Origin: Ahniella affigens
GTDB taxonomy: Bacteria > Pseudomonadota > Gammaproteobacteria > Xanthomonadales > Ahniellaceae
Length of the DNA stretch: 64,000 nucleotides
Direction: 5' to 3'
NCBI RefSeq assembly: GCF_003015185.1
Contig: NZ_CP027860.1
Span: forward strand, 3,038,001 to 3,102,000
The notes beneath the pieces were generated by a model. The model was not told the origin of the DNA, made no database searches, and saw only the letters and a list, made by a program, of their open reading frames with translations. Position 1 is the first letter of the stretch, and every line of letters begins with the position of its first letter. The translations under genes were made by a program, and so were the position numbers. Below are positions 8,638 through 17,595 of the stretch, one piece after another.

Positions 8638-11236
8638 AATCATCGCCGAGCACTTGTGGCATGCGGGGCGGACCCACCAGCTTCTCACGTTCGGCCAGCA
8701 GATTCTCGAAACTCGCGGCGGGCAGCGGCCGGCAGAACAGGTAGCCCTGCAGTTCTTCGCAACCATGATCGCGCAGGAAGCGAAGGTGCTCCTCGTATTC
8801 CACGCCTTCCGCAATGACGCCGCGATTCAGCTGCTGCGACATATTGATGGTGGCGCGGACAATGGCCTCGTCGTCGGGATCCACACCAATGTTGCGGACA
8901 AACACCTGGTCGATCTTGATCCGATCGGCCGGGAAGCGACGAATATAGTCGAGCGAACTCTGGCCCGTGCCGAAATCGTCGATCGCGATCGAACAGCCCA
9001 TGTCGCGAAGCGACTGCAAGGTCTCGATCAGATTCGGAATCCCTTTGACGTTGATGCTTTCGGTCACTTCCAACTCGACGTGCTTGGCGTCGAGACCGGT
9101 ATCGCGAACCGCCCGCTCCACGACGTCCTTCAGATTGGGCTGCTTCAACTGCAGCGCCGACAGATTGACACTGATCCGAAGCGGCAGATTGAAGCGATCA
9201 TGCCAGCGCTTGGTATCGGCCAATGCGGTGCGAAGCATCCATTCGCCGATCGACACAATGAGCCCGGTATCTTCGGCCAGCGGAATGAAAAACCCGGGCG
9301 AGATCATGCCGAGCTCCGGGTGTTCCCAACGGATCAACGCTTCCATGCCGATGATGTCTTCGGTCTGCGAACTGACCTGCGGCTGGTAATAGGCGCGCAG
9401 CTCGCCATTGCGCTCGGCCAGACGGAGCTTGGATTCCAGCGCCAGACGCTGCTGGTGCGACTCTTCCGGCACCGCCACGTAGGTCTGGAAGTTGTTCCGG
9501 CCCATGCCCTTCGCGTTGTACATCGCGATATCGGCATGCATGAGCAGCTTTTCGGCCGAGTCGGCGTCGTCCGGATAGAAACTGATGCCAATACTGGCGG
9601 TAACGTGCAGTTCGCGACCGTCAGAAAGCGTCAGCGGCGCTTCCAATACGCGACAGATTTTTTCGGCGATGCGCAGCACGTCTTCGCGCTGCACGATGTG
9701 CCGAAGGATCAAGGTGAATTCGTCGCCGGCGTATCGCGCCACCGTGTCGGAACCGCGCACACAGCTGCGCAGGCGCTTGGCGACTGCAATCAGGAGTTCG
9801 TCGCCGACGCTGTGGCCCAGGCTGTCATTGACGGTCTTGAACCGATCCAGATCGACAAACAGCACGGCAAACATTTCGCCGGTGCGATGCGCCTCTTTGA
9901 TCGTGGTTTCGAGCCGATCGTTGAACAGCAAGCGGTTAGGCAGGCCGGTCAGCGAATCCTGGAGGCCCTTCGCGCGACCAAGCTCCTGGGCACGCTCGAT
10001 CTCGAGCTCCAGCGCCACGCGTGAGCTCAGTGCCCGGACCCAGTGTGCCAAGCCGGCGTCCTCGCCAAACGCCTGACGGCCCGCCCCGACGACCGCACCA
10101 ATCACGACCTGGCGCTCGTCGCGAATCGGCACGCCAAACAGCATCTCGATGCGGCCCTGCGTATCGGTCGCGGCCGAGCCTAGGGCCTTCCAGGCATTTG
10201 TGTTCGCCAGAAACGCTTCGCCATCCAACACTTTGCGGAGAATCGGGCCTTTCAGCTGCTCGACAACCGTGACTGCAAAGCCGGGCCGTACGTGCGACAC
10301 GACCAGATCGTGACCGTCGCCAATTTCCGTGCGCTTGGCCAGCAACAGCAGGAATTCGAGCTTTGCATAATCGACCAGTTTCTGCGTCAGATTCCGGGCA
10401 AGCGTCTCGGCACCGCGGGCCGCCCAAAGACTGTCGACAAAATCGCCAAACACGCGCCGGCTCGGATCGGACGCTTGCACGCGGAAACTGCTGAGCAAAC
10501 GGACCTGGCCATCGGCCTTGACCAGCCGGATGTGGGCGTCAACCGTGATCCGTGAGCCATCGCCGCGCGGCATCTGGCACCGATAACGCACACTGCCCTG
10601 GCGCATGGCCTGAGTCAGCAGCTCTTTTCGGGACGGCCCGCGATTCGTCAGGTCCAGATCATCCAGCGGCTTGCCGACAATGCTCTGGAGACTGATTCCG
10701 GACTGCGAAATGAAGGTGTAGTTGACATCCACGATCCGACCCGTAACCGGATCGGACAGCACCAACTCATCGAGGCTTGCATCGAACGCAAATCGATAGC
10801 TGGCGATACTGGAGCCGGACTGGCCCTCGACCGCTTCGGCGATCTGAGCAGGGTCAGGCAGCGCGGGCGCGATCGCCCGCTCGATGATCTGCCAGGCAGC
10901 CTCGCCGTCCACCGGCGAACTGACCCAGGCGCGAACCTGCTGCGGCACGACATTGCCGAAGACCGAATCCAGGCTGCCGGCAATGACGCCGACCAAGGGC
11001 ACGCCTGCCAGACGGGAGTCATGACTGATCTCCTCGGCCAGCGCGCGGACATCGGCGTCCAGGGCAGCAAACTCAAGCACAATCAGATCGGGCGCGTCCT
11101 CGGAGGCCAGCATGCTGCGCGCCTGTGCCACATCCTTCGCAGCGAAAATCGCCTCGAAATCCTTGGCATCGAGCAACTCGAACATTTTGCGCCGATCGCC
11201 GCGCTCATTGACCAGAATCAGAACCGAGCCACGCAT
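8636..11236 (-). CDS. Diguanylate cyclase/phosphodiesterase: REC-like, PAS, GAF, GGDEF, EAL
   Basis: 866-residue cytoplasmic c-di-GMP enzyme. The order is a receiver-like domain (1-130), PAS (about 145-265), GAF-like (about 275-425), GGDEF (about 440-595) and EAL (about 615-855). The cyclase motif reads AGDEF (503-507), a variant kept in some active enzymes. The EAL domain has EAL (632-634) in MEALIRWEHP, ELEVTES, AIDDFGTG, IKIDQ and AEGVE, so phosphodiesterase activity is likely intact. The receiver-like part (VLILVNERGDRR...) lacks the normal acidic pair and is probably not phosphorylated. It follows the small 11242-11751 gene by 5 nt, suggesting an operon. Confidence 0.93.
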   Translation of the reverse strand: MRGSVLILVNERGDRRKMFELLDAKDFEAIFAAKDVAQARSMLASEDAPDLIVLEFAALDADVRALAEEISHDSRLAGVPLVGVIAGSLDSVFGNVVPQQVRAWVSSPVDGEAAWQIIERAIAPALPDPAQIAEAVEGQSGSSIASYRFAFDASLDELVLSDPVTGRIVDVNYTFISQSGISLQSIVGKPLDDLDLTNRGPSRKELLTQAMRQGSVRYRCQMPRGDGSRITVDAHIRLVKADGQVRLLSSFRVQASDPSRRVFGDFVDSLWAARGAETLARNLTQKLVDYAKLEFLLLLAKRTEIGDGHDLVVSHVRPGFAVTVVEQLKGPILRKVLDGEAFLANTNAWKALGSAATDTQGRIEMLFGVPIRDERQVVIGAVVGAGRQAFGEDAGLAHWVRALSSRVALELEIERAQELGRAKGLQDSLTGLPNRLLFNDRLETTIKEAHRTGEMFAVLFVDLDRFKTVNDSLGHSVGDELLIAVAKRLRSCVRGSDTVARYAGDEFTLILRHIVQREDVLRIAEKICRVLEAPLTLSDGRELHVTASIGISFYPDDADSAEKLLMHADIAMYNAKGMGRNNFQTYVAVPEESHQQRLALESKLRLAERNGELRAYYQPQVSSQTEDIIGMEALIRWEHPELGMISPGFFIPLAEDTGLIVSIGEWMLRTALADTKRWHDRFNLPLRISVNLSALQLKQPNLKDVVERAVRDTGLDAKHVELEVTESINVKGIPNLIETLQSLRDMGCSIAIDDFGTGQSSLDYIRRFPADRIKIDQVFVRNIGVDPDDEAIVRATINMSQQLNRGVIAEGVEYEEHLRFLRDHGCEELQGYLFCRPLPAASFENLLAEREKLVGPPRMPQVLGDD

Positions 11237-11241
11237 GACGG

Positions 11242-11751
11242 TCAGAACACCCAGCGTCCGTCGCGCAGCCGGGGCGGTTTCTTTTCTTCCGCCACATGCG
11301 CGAACCGATTGACGAACACGTCCAATCCCTCAGGCAGACGCACCTTGGTATCGACAAAAACCACTTTCTTGGCGCCCGGGCCCGTCTGGCGGGCCAGTTG
11401 CCGGATCACACTGGTAGCCGGCGAGCGCAGTTGCTTGGAAAAGCCCACAAACACATAAATGCCGCCATGCAAGCTGTTGGCGATGTGCCGGAGCGCATCG
11501 TGAAAACGCTGACTGCCTGGCACCGGCAAGTCGGACTCACGGAGGTTCGTGATGCCAACTTCCTCAGTCCAAAGGTATAACGCGCCCCCGGAGCGCAGGG
11601 CAAATTGCCGAAACTGCTGCACGATGTCGCTCGCGCGCGTCGTCTCGATCGCGATCAAATGCCGGTCGTTGCCCAAGATTTCGTCGTACAGCTTCTGCGT
11701 GACGAATATGGACGTGGATTCGGTCGTGGTTGACGGGCTGCCAAAGCTCAT
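11242..11751 (-). CDS. Small protein resembling the N-terminal half of Ycf46-type ATPases
   Basis: A 169-residue soluble protein without signal peptide. Its pattern (RHLIAIETTRASDIVQQFRQFA, then ALYLWTEEVGI, GGIYVFVGFSKQL, VIRQLARQ, KKVVFVDTKVRLPEGL) follows the order seen in the domain that precedes the AAA module of Ycf46-like ATPases: beta strand with Thr/Ser-rich turn, YxW strand, hydrophobic strand ending in a short loop, helix, and a final strand with P-E-L. The AAA module itself is absent. It is probably cotranscribed with the GGDEF-EAL gene 5 nt downstream. Function is unknown; the resemblance is from memory of the family and should be treated as a lead. Confidence 0.55.
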   Translation of the reverse strand: MSFGSPSTTTESTSIFVTQKLYDEILGNDRHLIAIETTRASDIVQQFRQFALRSGGALYLWTEEVGITNLRESDLPVPGSQRFHDALRHIANSLHGGIYVFVGFSKQLRSPATSVIRQLARQTGPGAKKVVFVDTKVRLPEGLDVFVNRFAHVAEEKKPPRLRDGRWVF

Positions 11752-11969
11752 GCCCGAACCTTATCGCCGTCCCCGCCGAATAACTAGACCGTCTACATGG
11801 GAATCCGGACCGGTTTGGCGAAAATTCGCTATTTCGCCAGGGTCTGCCGAGTCTGCCCGGTTCATCCCGCCGTCTGGCGCCAGACAAATTCTGCTTGACG
11901 AACTGCTCGAATCGGAAAGCATTATGCTCCGAGGTTCGCTGATCACGGTTCCACTCAGGAGACTTGCGC

Positions 11970-14006
11970 ATGTTTGAAGGCTTGAAATTGCAGCATTGGA
12001 AGCCCCGTTTCGAGCGGGACAATGTGCTCGTCCTGGCGTTTGACCGCGCCGGCAGCTCGGTCAACACCCTGAGCGCGGCCGTGCTGGAGGAGCTTTCCGG
12101 GATTCTGGACCGCTTTCCGTTGAATCCCCCGAAGGGCCTGGTGTTCATTTCGGCGAAGCCCGCTGGCTTTATCGCTGGCGCCGACATCAAGGAATTCGCC
12201 GACTTTTCGGCGCGTAGCCTGACGTTGAGCGCGATTGAGCGCGGACACCGGGTCTTTGGCAAGGTTGCGGCACTGAAAATCCCGACTGTCGCCGCGATTC
12301 ACGGCCACTGTATGGGCGGCGGCACCGAGCTGTCGCTGGCCTGCAAGTTCCGGGTTGCCAGCGACGATGCCAAGACGCGTATCGGCCTGCCCGAGGTAAT
12401 GCTCGGCATCCAGCCGGGTTGGGGCGGCTTGGCCCGCCTGCCGCATCTCGTCGGCGCCAAGGCAGCATTCGACATGATGCTGACCGGCCGAACCCTGAGT
12501 GCCAGCAATGCCAAAGCAGTGGGTCTGGTCGACAAGGTGGTTCCGGAATCGGGGCTCTTGGACGCCGCGCTGAACCAGCTCAAGTTCCGCGGCAAGCGCC
12601 GACTCGGCCAGCGCCTCACGGCCTGGATCACGAATACACGCCTCGCGCGCATGGTGCTCAGCAAGGCCATGTACGGGCAGGTTGCCCGCAAGGCCGACCG
12701 AAAGCAGTATCCAGCGCCGTTCGCCATGATCGACTTCTGGCGCAAGAACGGCGGCAATTTGCAACAGGCGCTGCGGGCTGAGCCGCGGGCAACGGTCAAA
12801 CTGGCCGAAACGTCGACGGCCCGAAACCTGGTACGCGTTTATTTCCTGCAGGAGGCGCTGAAAGGCCTCGCGGGTGGTGCGGCCCACGAGATCAAGCATG
12901 TGCACGTGGTCGGCGCGGGCGTGATGGGTGGCGATATTGCCGCGTGGTGCGCGCTGCAGGGCTTTACCGTGAGCCTGCAGGATCGCGAGATGAAGTACAT
13001 CCAGCCCGCACTGGATCGCGCACAGGAGCTCTTCAAGAAGAAGCTGAAAACCGACGACAAGATCGCCGAGGTCAACAAACGGTTGATGGCGGATGTCGAC
13101 AGCGCGCAGGTCCCCAAAGCCGACCTGATCATCGAAGCGATCTTCGAGAACCTGGAAGCCAAGCAGGGTCTCTATGCGAATCTGGAGCCACGAATGAAGG
13201 CCGGGGCGATTCTGGCCAGCAACACGTCCAGCATTCCGCTGAACGAACTTCGCGCCAAGCTGGCCCGACCGGAACAGTTTGTCGGACTGCACTACTTCAA
13301 CCCGGTGGCATTGATGCCGCTCGTCGAAATCGTCAAGCACGACCAGGTGTCGCCCGACGTGCTGAAGCGTATGGCAGCGTTCGCAAAAGGCATCGACAAG
13401 TTGCCCGTGCCGGTCGCGTCGTCGCCGGGCTTTCTGGTCAACCGCGTGCTGTTTCCGTACATGCTCGAAGCGGCAACCCTTTACGCTGAAGGCGTGCCAG
13501 GGCCGGTGATCGACAAGGTCGCGAAGAAGTTCGGCATGCCGATGGGTCCGATCGAACTGATGGACACGGTGGGCTTGGACATCGCCACGTCGGTCTCGAA
13601 AGTGCTGTGCCCGTTCCTCAAGCTCGACGTGCCCACGGCTTTGACCGAGATGATTGGCAGCGGCAAACGCGGCAAGAAGGACGGCCAGGGCTTCTACACC
13701 TGGAAAGACGGCAAGCCGGTCAAGCCCGAGGTGCCGAGCAGCTACCAAGTGCCGGCAGACCTGGAGGACCGGATGATCCTCCCCTACCTCAACGAGTGCG
13801 TGGCGTGTCTCGCTGAAGGCGTGGTCGAAAGTGCCGAGCATTGCGATGCCGGCATGATTTTCGGCACCGGCTTCGCCCCGTTCCGAGGCGGCCCGGTGCA
13901 GCACATTCAGGACACCGGCAAGGAGGCGCTGAAAGCTCGGCTGGAAACACTGGCGGCCAAATACGGCGCCCGCTTTGCACCCAAAGCCGGTTGGGAGCAA
14001 GTGTGA
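11970..14006 (+). CDS. Enoyl-CoA hydratase/3-hydroxyacyl-CoA dehydrogenase (FadJ/FadB-like)
   Basis: Bifunctional beta-oxidation enzyme of 678 residues. The N-terminal crotonase domain has the oxyanion motif AGADIKEF and HGHCMGGGTELSLACKFRVAS with LPEVMLGIQPGWGG. The dehydrogenase half starts with Rossmann motif VVGAGVMGGDIA and includes HYFNPVALMPLVEIV. AGGAGA lies 7 nt before the ATG at 11970; a TTG two codons earlier is less likely. The stop overlaps the kmo start (GTGTGA). No thiolase partner (FadA/FadI) is adjacent. FadJ versus FadB cannot be settled here. Confidence 0.9.
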   Translation: MFEGLKLQHWKPRFERDNVLVLAFDRAGSSVNTLSAAVLEELSGILDRFPLNPPKGLVFISAKPAGFIAGADIKEFADFSARSLTLSAIERGHRVFGKVAALKIPTVAAIHGHCMGGGTELSLACKFRVASDDAKTRIGLPEVMLGIQPGWGGLARLPHLVGAKAAFDMMLTGRTLSASNAKAVGLVDKVVPESGLLDAALNQLKFRGKRRLGQRLTAWITNTRLARMVLSKAMYGQVARKADRKQYPAPFAMIDFWRKNGGNLQQALRAEPRATVKLAETSTARNLVRVYFLQEALKGLAGGAAHEIKHVHVVGAGVMGGDIAAWCALQGFTVSLQDREMKYIQPALDRAQELFKKKLKTDDKIAEVNKRLMADVDSAQVPKADLIIEAIFENLEAKQGLYANLEPRMKAGAILASNTSSIPLNELRAKLARPEQFVGLHYFNPVALMPLVEIVKHDQVSPDVLKRMAAFAKGIDKLPVPVASSPGFLVNRVLFPYMLEAATLYAEGVPGPVIDKVAKKFGMPMGPIELMDTVGLDIATSVSKVLCPFLKLDVPTALTEMIGSGKRGKKDGQGFYTWKDGKPVKPEVPSSYQVPADLEDRMILPYLNECVACLAEGVVESAEHCDAGMIFGTGFAPFRGGPVQHIQDTGKEALKARLETLAAKYGARFAPKAGWEQV

Positions 14007-15346
14007 GCGCGCCGATCCTGGTGGCGGGCGGCGGGCTCGCAGGCGCCCTGATGGCGCTCCTCCTGGCGCGCCGCGGCGAGTCCGTACTGGTGCTGGAGCG
14101 TCGACCAGATCCACGCACTGACGGCTATTTCGGTGGCCGCTCGATCAATCTGGCGTTGGCGGAACGCGGTTTGCATGCGTTGCGCCAAGCGGGCCTGGAG
14201 CAGGCGCTGCTCGACAACGCGGTAATGATGCGTGGTCGCATGATCCACGAGGTCGGCGAGACACCGTACCTGCAGCGTTATGGCAAGGACGATTCCGAAG
14301 TGATCTGGTCGGTCAACCGGGGCCGCTTGAACCAGATCCTGCTCGTCGCCGCCGAAGCGGCTGGCGCCCGCATTCTGTTCGATCAGCGCGTCGAAGACGT
14401 GAACTTTGACGATCGTACGCTGGTGGCCGTTGACGAAAAGCACGGCAGTGCTGAGACATTTCAGTTCAGTCGCCTGATTGGCGCCGATGGCGCCGGCTCG
14501 GCCGTCCGCAAGGCGATGGCCGCAGTCGTTGAATTGGGCGAACGATTTGAGCCGCTAGGTCATGGCTACAAGGAGCTGGAGATTCCAGCTGGCGACAACG
14601 CCGCGTTCCGCATTGAGCGCAACGCCCTGCATATTTGGCCGCGCGGCGGCTACATGCTCATTGCGCTGCCAAACATCGACGGCAGTTTCACTGTGACGCT
14701 GTTCCTGCCGAACGCGGGAAATCCGAGCTTTGCGACGCTCACCTCACCAGCTGCCGCCGAAGCTTTTTTCCAAACCGACTTCGCATCGGCGATCAGCGTG
14801 ATGCCGGAATGGAAGCAGGACTTTTTCAACAACCCAACGGGCATGCTCGGCACGCTACGTCTGGATCGCTGGCATCTGGACGAAACAGCGGTGCTGATCG
14901 GCGACGCGGCACACGCCATTGTGCCCTTTCATGGGCAGGGCATGAACTGCGCGTTCGAGGACTGCATCGCGCTCGATCACTTATTGGCCGATGCCGATAC
15001 GCCCTTTGCGCGTTTTCAAGATCGGCGCAAGCCAAACGCCAATGCCATTGCCGACCTGGCACTCGAGAACTACGTCGAGATGCGGGACCAAGTGGCCGAT
15101 GAGCAGTTCCACCGCATCAAGCAACTCGAACGTCGCCTGGCGGACGCGTTCCCGACGCAATTCGTGTCGCGCTACGCAATGGTGATGTTTCATCGCGTGG
15201 ACTACGCCGTCGCGAAGTACCGCGGCGCGGTCCAACTCGACCTGATGCTGCAATGGTTGGCGCAATATGGCGAGCCAGAGCGAGTACCGTTGGATGTCGC
15301 CCACGCCGCCTTGTGTGCGGCGCTGCCGCCGTTTGCCGAAGCATGA
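14003..15346 (+). CDS. kmo: Kynurenine 3-monooxygenase
   Basis: FAD-dependent aromatic hydroxylase that converts L-kynurenine to 3-hydroxykynurenine. 447 residues: dinucleotide-binding motif VAGGGLAGALMALLLARRG, the KMO-typical GRSINLALAERG, an R-G-R-x-I-H stretch, and the second FAD motif LIGDAAHAIVPFHGQGMNCAFED. A GTG start overlapping the upstream stop codon is chosen; no good ATG exists nearby and the fold begins immediately. It overlaps the next gene by 4 nt. In several xanthomonads this pathway supplies quinolinate for NAD; the other kyn genes are not in this window. Confidence 0.93.
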   Translation: MSAPILVAGGGLAGALMALLLARRGESVLVLERRPDPRTDGYFGGRSINLALAERGLHALRQAGLEQALLDNAVMMRGRMIHEVGETPYLQRYGKDDSEVIWSVNRGRLNQILLVAAEAAGARILFDQRVEDVNFDDRTLVAVDEKHGSAETFQFSRLIGADGAGSAVRKAMAAVVELGERFEPLGHGYKELEIPAGDNAAFRIERNALHIWPRGGYMLIALPNIDGSFTVTLFLPNAGNPSFATLTSPAAAEAFFQTDFASAISVMPEWKQDFFNNPTGMLGTLRLDRWHLDETAVLIGDAAHAIVPFHGQGMNCAFEDCIALDHLLADADTPFARFQDRRKPNANAIADLALENYVEMRDQVADEQFHRIKQLERRLADAFPTQFVSRYAMVMFHRVDYAVAKYRGAVQLDLMLQWLAQYGEPERVPLDVAHAALCAALPPFAEA

Positions 15347-15834
15347 ACGTCACGATCCGCCCGATTGAAGCGAAGGACGATCCGATCGTTGCGGCGATCA
15401 TTCGACGGGTCATGCCGGAGTTTGGCGCTGACGGCCCCGGCTTCGCGATCCATGACCCGGAAGTCGACTTCATGAGTCAAAGCTACGGCGCGCCGCGATC
15501 GGCCTATTTCGTCGTCGAGGCCGCCGGCACGGTCGTCGGCGGCGGCGGCGTTGCAGGGCTGGCGGGCGATGGCACCGGCACCATCTGCGAGCTTCGGAAA
15601 ATGTACTTTTTGCCCGAAGCCCGCGGCCTCGGCGCCGGTCGTGCCCTCATTGAGCGCTGTCTGGCCGTTGCGAAGGCCTTTGGCTACCAACGCTGCTATC
15701 TGGAAACACTCGAAGGCATGCACGCCGCGCAAAAGCTCTACCGGGCGAACGGCTTCACCGAAATCGCGGGTCCGCTTGGCAATACCGGGCACTTCAGCTG
15801 CGACCGGTTCTTTGTCAAGGACCTAAGCGACTGA
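15343..15834 (+). CDS. GNAT family N-acetyltransferase
   Basis: 163-residue GCN5-type acetyltransferase, substrate unknown. Acetyl-CoA binding motif A is visible as LRKMYFLPEARGLGAGRALIERCL (about 84-107), and motif B is the AQKLYRANGFTEI segment near the C terminus. The ATG overlaps the kmo stop (ATGA), so it is probably translated from the same fad-kmo transcript. Confidence 0.88.
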   Translation: MNVTIRPIEAKDDPIVAAIIRRVMPEFGADGPGFAIHDPEVDFMSQSYGAPRSAYFVVEAAGTVVGGGGVAGLAGDGTGTICELRKMYFLPEARGLGAGRALIERCLAVAKAFGYQRCYLETLEGMHAAQKLYRANGFTEIAGPLGNTGHFSCDRFFVKDLSD

Positions 15835-16186
15835 TTTGGTTAATCTATTTCGTTTTAACCCCAATCTGCCTCGCACCCCGTTTCCAGAGCATCGCCTGAC
15901 TTGGTTCTAAGAGAACCGGGCCGGCCAAACTCAGGAATCCAAGGACGATGTCTCTATTGAAACCAACTCGGCTCCGATCGGCTCAGGATGAGCCCCGGCG
16001 GCGCCACCTGCCCCCGCGCTGGCGGGCCGACGCTGCCGGACGTAAGCCATGACCCTGCTGTGGTCGCTGACGAGCCTGCAGGCGAGCCTGCCGCAGGCGT
16101 TCGAGTCAGAAAATCCGCTTGATCTTGCGCCGATCAGTAAGTCAAGGTCTTGGTCGCGCCCCACAGATCACGTACGCTCTCGGGTT
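15835..16186. other. 352-nt intergenic region before the ECF sigma gene
   Basis: A small hairpin GGTTCT (15903-15908) / AGAACC (15912-15917) follows the GNAT gene. An upstream in-frame extension of the sigma gene from 16049 is possible but lacks sigma-like sequence. Nothing else is recognised. Confidence 0.4.
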
Positions 16187-16732
16187 ATGACGGAACGGGC
16201 GGACGAAGATCTCATGCTGGCGTATCAAGGTGGCGATGCCCGCGCCTTCGAGATTCTGTATCAGCGCCACCGGGGTACGCTCTATCGCTTTTTCCTGCGC
16301 GGCATGAGTCGTCGCGATCTCGCCGACGAACTGTTTCAGGACACCTGGAGCCGCGTGGTCACCGCCCGTGACCGCTACCGTCCGGACGCCAAGTTCACCA
16401 CGTGGCTCCTGCAGATCGCCAACAATCTCCTGATCGACCACTATCGCCGCCAGCGTCCTGAAGACACTGGCGAGTCGGCCGAAGAGGCCTTTCGCACGAC
16501 GCCCACCGAGGTCCGCGATGAGCCGGACCGCGTGCTCAGTGATTTCGAGCAGGCGCGCCAGATGCAGCGGGCGCTCGCCGAGCTGCCACTGGACCAGCGG
16601 CAGGCCTTCTTGTTGCGCGCCGAGCAGGAACTGGGTGTTGAGGAGATTGCCGAAGTCATGGGCGTCGGGCGGGAGACCGCCAAGTCGCGCTTGCGCTATG
16701 CGCTGGAAAAATTGCGAGCGAGGTTGCGATGA
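16187..16732 (+). CDS. ECF sigma factor
   Basis: 181-residue sigma-70 family protein with region 2 (AFEILYQRHRGTLYRFFLRG, ADELFQDTWSRVVTARDRYRPDAKFTTWLLQIANNLLIDHYRR) and region 4 (LPLDQRQAFLLRAEQELGVEEIAEVMGVGRETAKSRLRYALEKLR). The start MTERADEDLMLAYQGGDARAF fits the usual ECF opening; the ribosome site is weak. It overlaps the next gene by 4 nt, consistent with a sigma/anti-sigma pair. The regulon is unknown. Confidence 0.93.
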   Translation: MTERADEDLMLAYQGGDARAFEILYQRHRGTLYRFFLRGMSRRDLADELFQDTWSRVVTARDRYRPDAKFTTWLLQIANNLLIDHYRRQRPEDTGESAEEAFRTTPTEVRDEPDRVLSDFEQARQMQRALAELPLDQRQAFLLRAEQELGVEEIAEVMGVGRETAKSRLRYALEKLRARLR

Positions 16733-17595
16733 ACACGCCGCATGACCAAGATTTCGAAGCCCTGCTGAAAGAATACGAAGCAGAGTTCGCACGCTATCAA
16801 AAGCTGCCCGCGGCGGAGCCGTCGCGCGAGCTCGATATCGCCATCATGGCCAAGGCACGCGAAGCCGTGGCCAAACCCAAGGCCAAGCGCTCGCGCTGGC
16901 TGGTGCCGCTGGCGTCTGTGGCGTCGCTGGCGCTGGCAGCAGGCATTGGCTGGCGCACGATCCAGGGAGAGCGTCGCGATCAGGTCGCTGCGATCGAGCA
17001 GACGGCTGCGAAGCAAGACGAGGTGATCGTCGAGTTCGAATGGATTGACCTCCCGAATCGCGATGCCGAGCGCAAGGAAATGGCGAACTCGCCGCCCATG
17101 CCACCAGCCGCAGCCCCCCTGCCCGCCCCGGCGGTGGCAGCACCGCCACCACCACCGCCTCCGGCTGAGCCCCCGCCGATTGCCGAGACGGCGACGTCAC
17201 AACCAGCCGACCTCCTCGCTGACGCCGCCACGGCGCCAGCGAGTGATGACGGACTGGCGCGTTCGAGCGCGCGCGCAGAGCGGGAGTTTGCCGAGCCGCA
17301 TGTCGCCCAGGATCACGCGGTGATGGCCGAACCGCCGGAGTCCTCGAATCGCGCCGCAGGCTATACCGGTGGCGCGCTGTCCGGTCCAGGCCAGGCCAGT
17401 CCCGACAATGCGCCGGCGCCGAGTAAGCAGGACGCCAAGCCGAAAAAGATTCTCGAACCCGAGGAATGGATCGAACAGATTCGCGGGCTCAGGTCAGTAC
17501 GACGCTTCCATGAAGTCAAGAAAGAACTGGCTGAGTTTAAGAAGACCTATCCGAACTATCCGCTCCCCAGCGATCTCGAAAAACAAGGGCGATGA
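16729..17595 (+). CDS. Putative membrane anti-sigma factor with proline-rich segment
   Basis: 288-residue protein overlapping the ECF sigma gene (ATGA). An acidic/helical N terminus (about 1-50) precedes one transmembrane segment at about 59-77 (LVPLASVASLALAAGIGW). A Pro/Ala-rich stretch (about 122-160, with runs such as PPPPPPPAEPPP) follows, and a charged C-terminal helix (about 235-288, EPEEWIEQIRGLRSVRRFHEVKKELAEFK). No zinc-binding HxxxCxxC motif is visible. The anti-sigma role is inferred from position and topology. The C-terminal helix looks like a repeat-type interaction module. Confidence 0.65.
   Translation: MNTPHDQDFEALLKEYEAEFARYQKLPAAEPSRELDIAIMAKAREAVAKPKAKRSRWLVPLASVASLALAAGIGWRTIQGERRDQVAAIEQTAAKQDEVIVEFEWIDLPNRDAERKEMANSPPMPPAAAPLPAPAVAAPPPPPPPAEPPPIAETATSQPADLLADAATAPASDDGLARSSARAEREFAEPHVAQDHAVMAEPPESSNRAAGYTGGALSGPGQASPDNAPAPSKQDAKPKKILEPEEWIEQIRGLRSVRRFHEVKKELAEFKKTYPNYPLPSDLEKQGR

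Noticed and set aside
11895..11928. TTGACG...TATGCT as a sigma-70 promoter of the FadJ-like gene
   Set aside because: The spacing (19-22 nt depending on the -10 chosen) is too long for a confident call.
11955..14114. Long 719-codon open frame antisense to the FadJ-like gene
   Set aside because: It mirrors the coding frame of a clearly conserved gene, as expected for GC-rich codon usage, and shows no domain or plausible protein composition.
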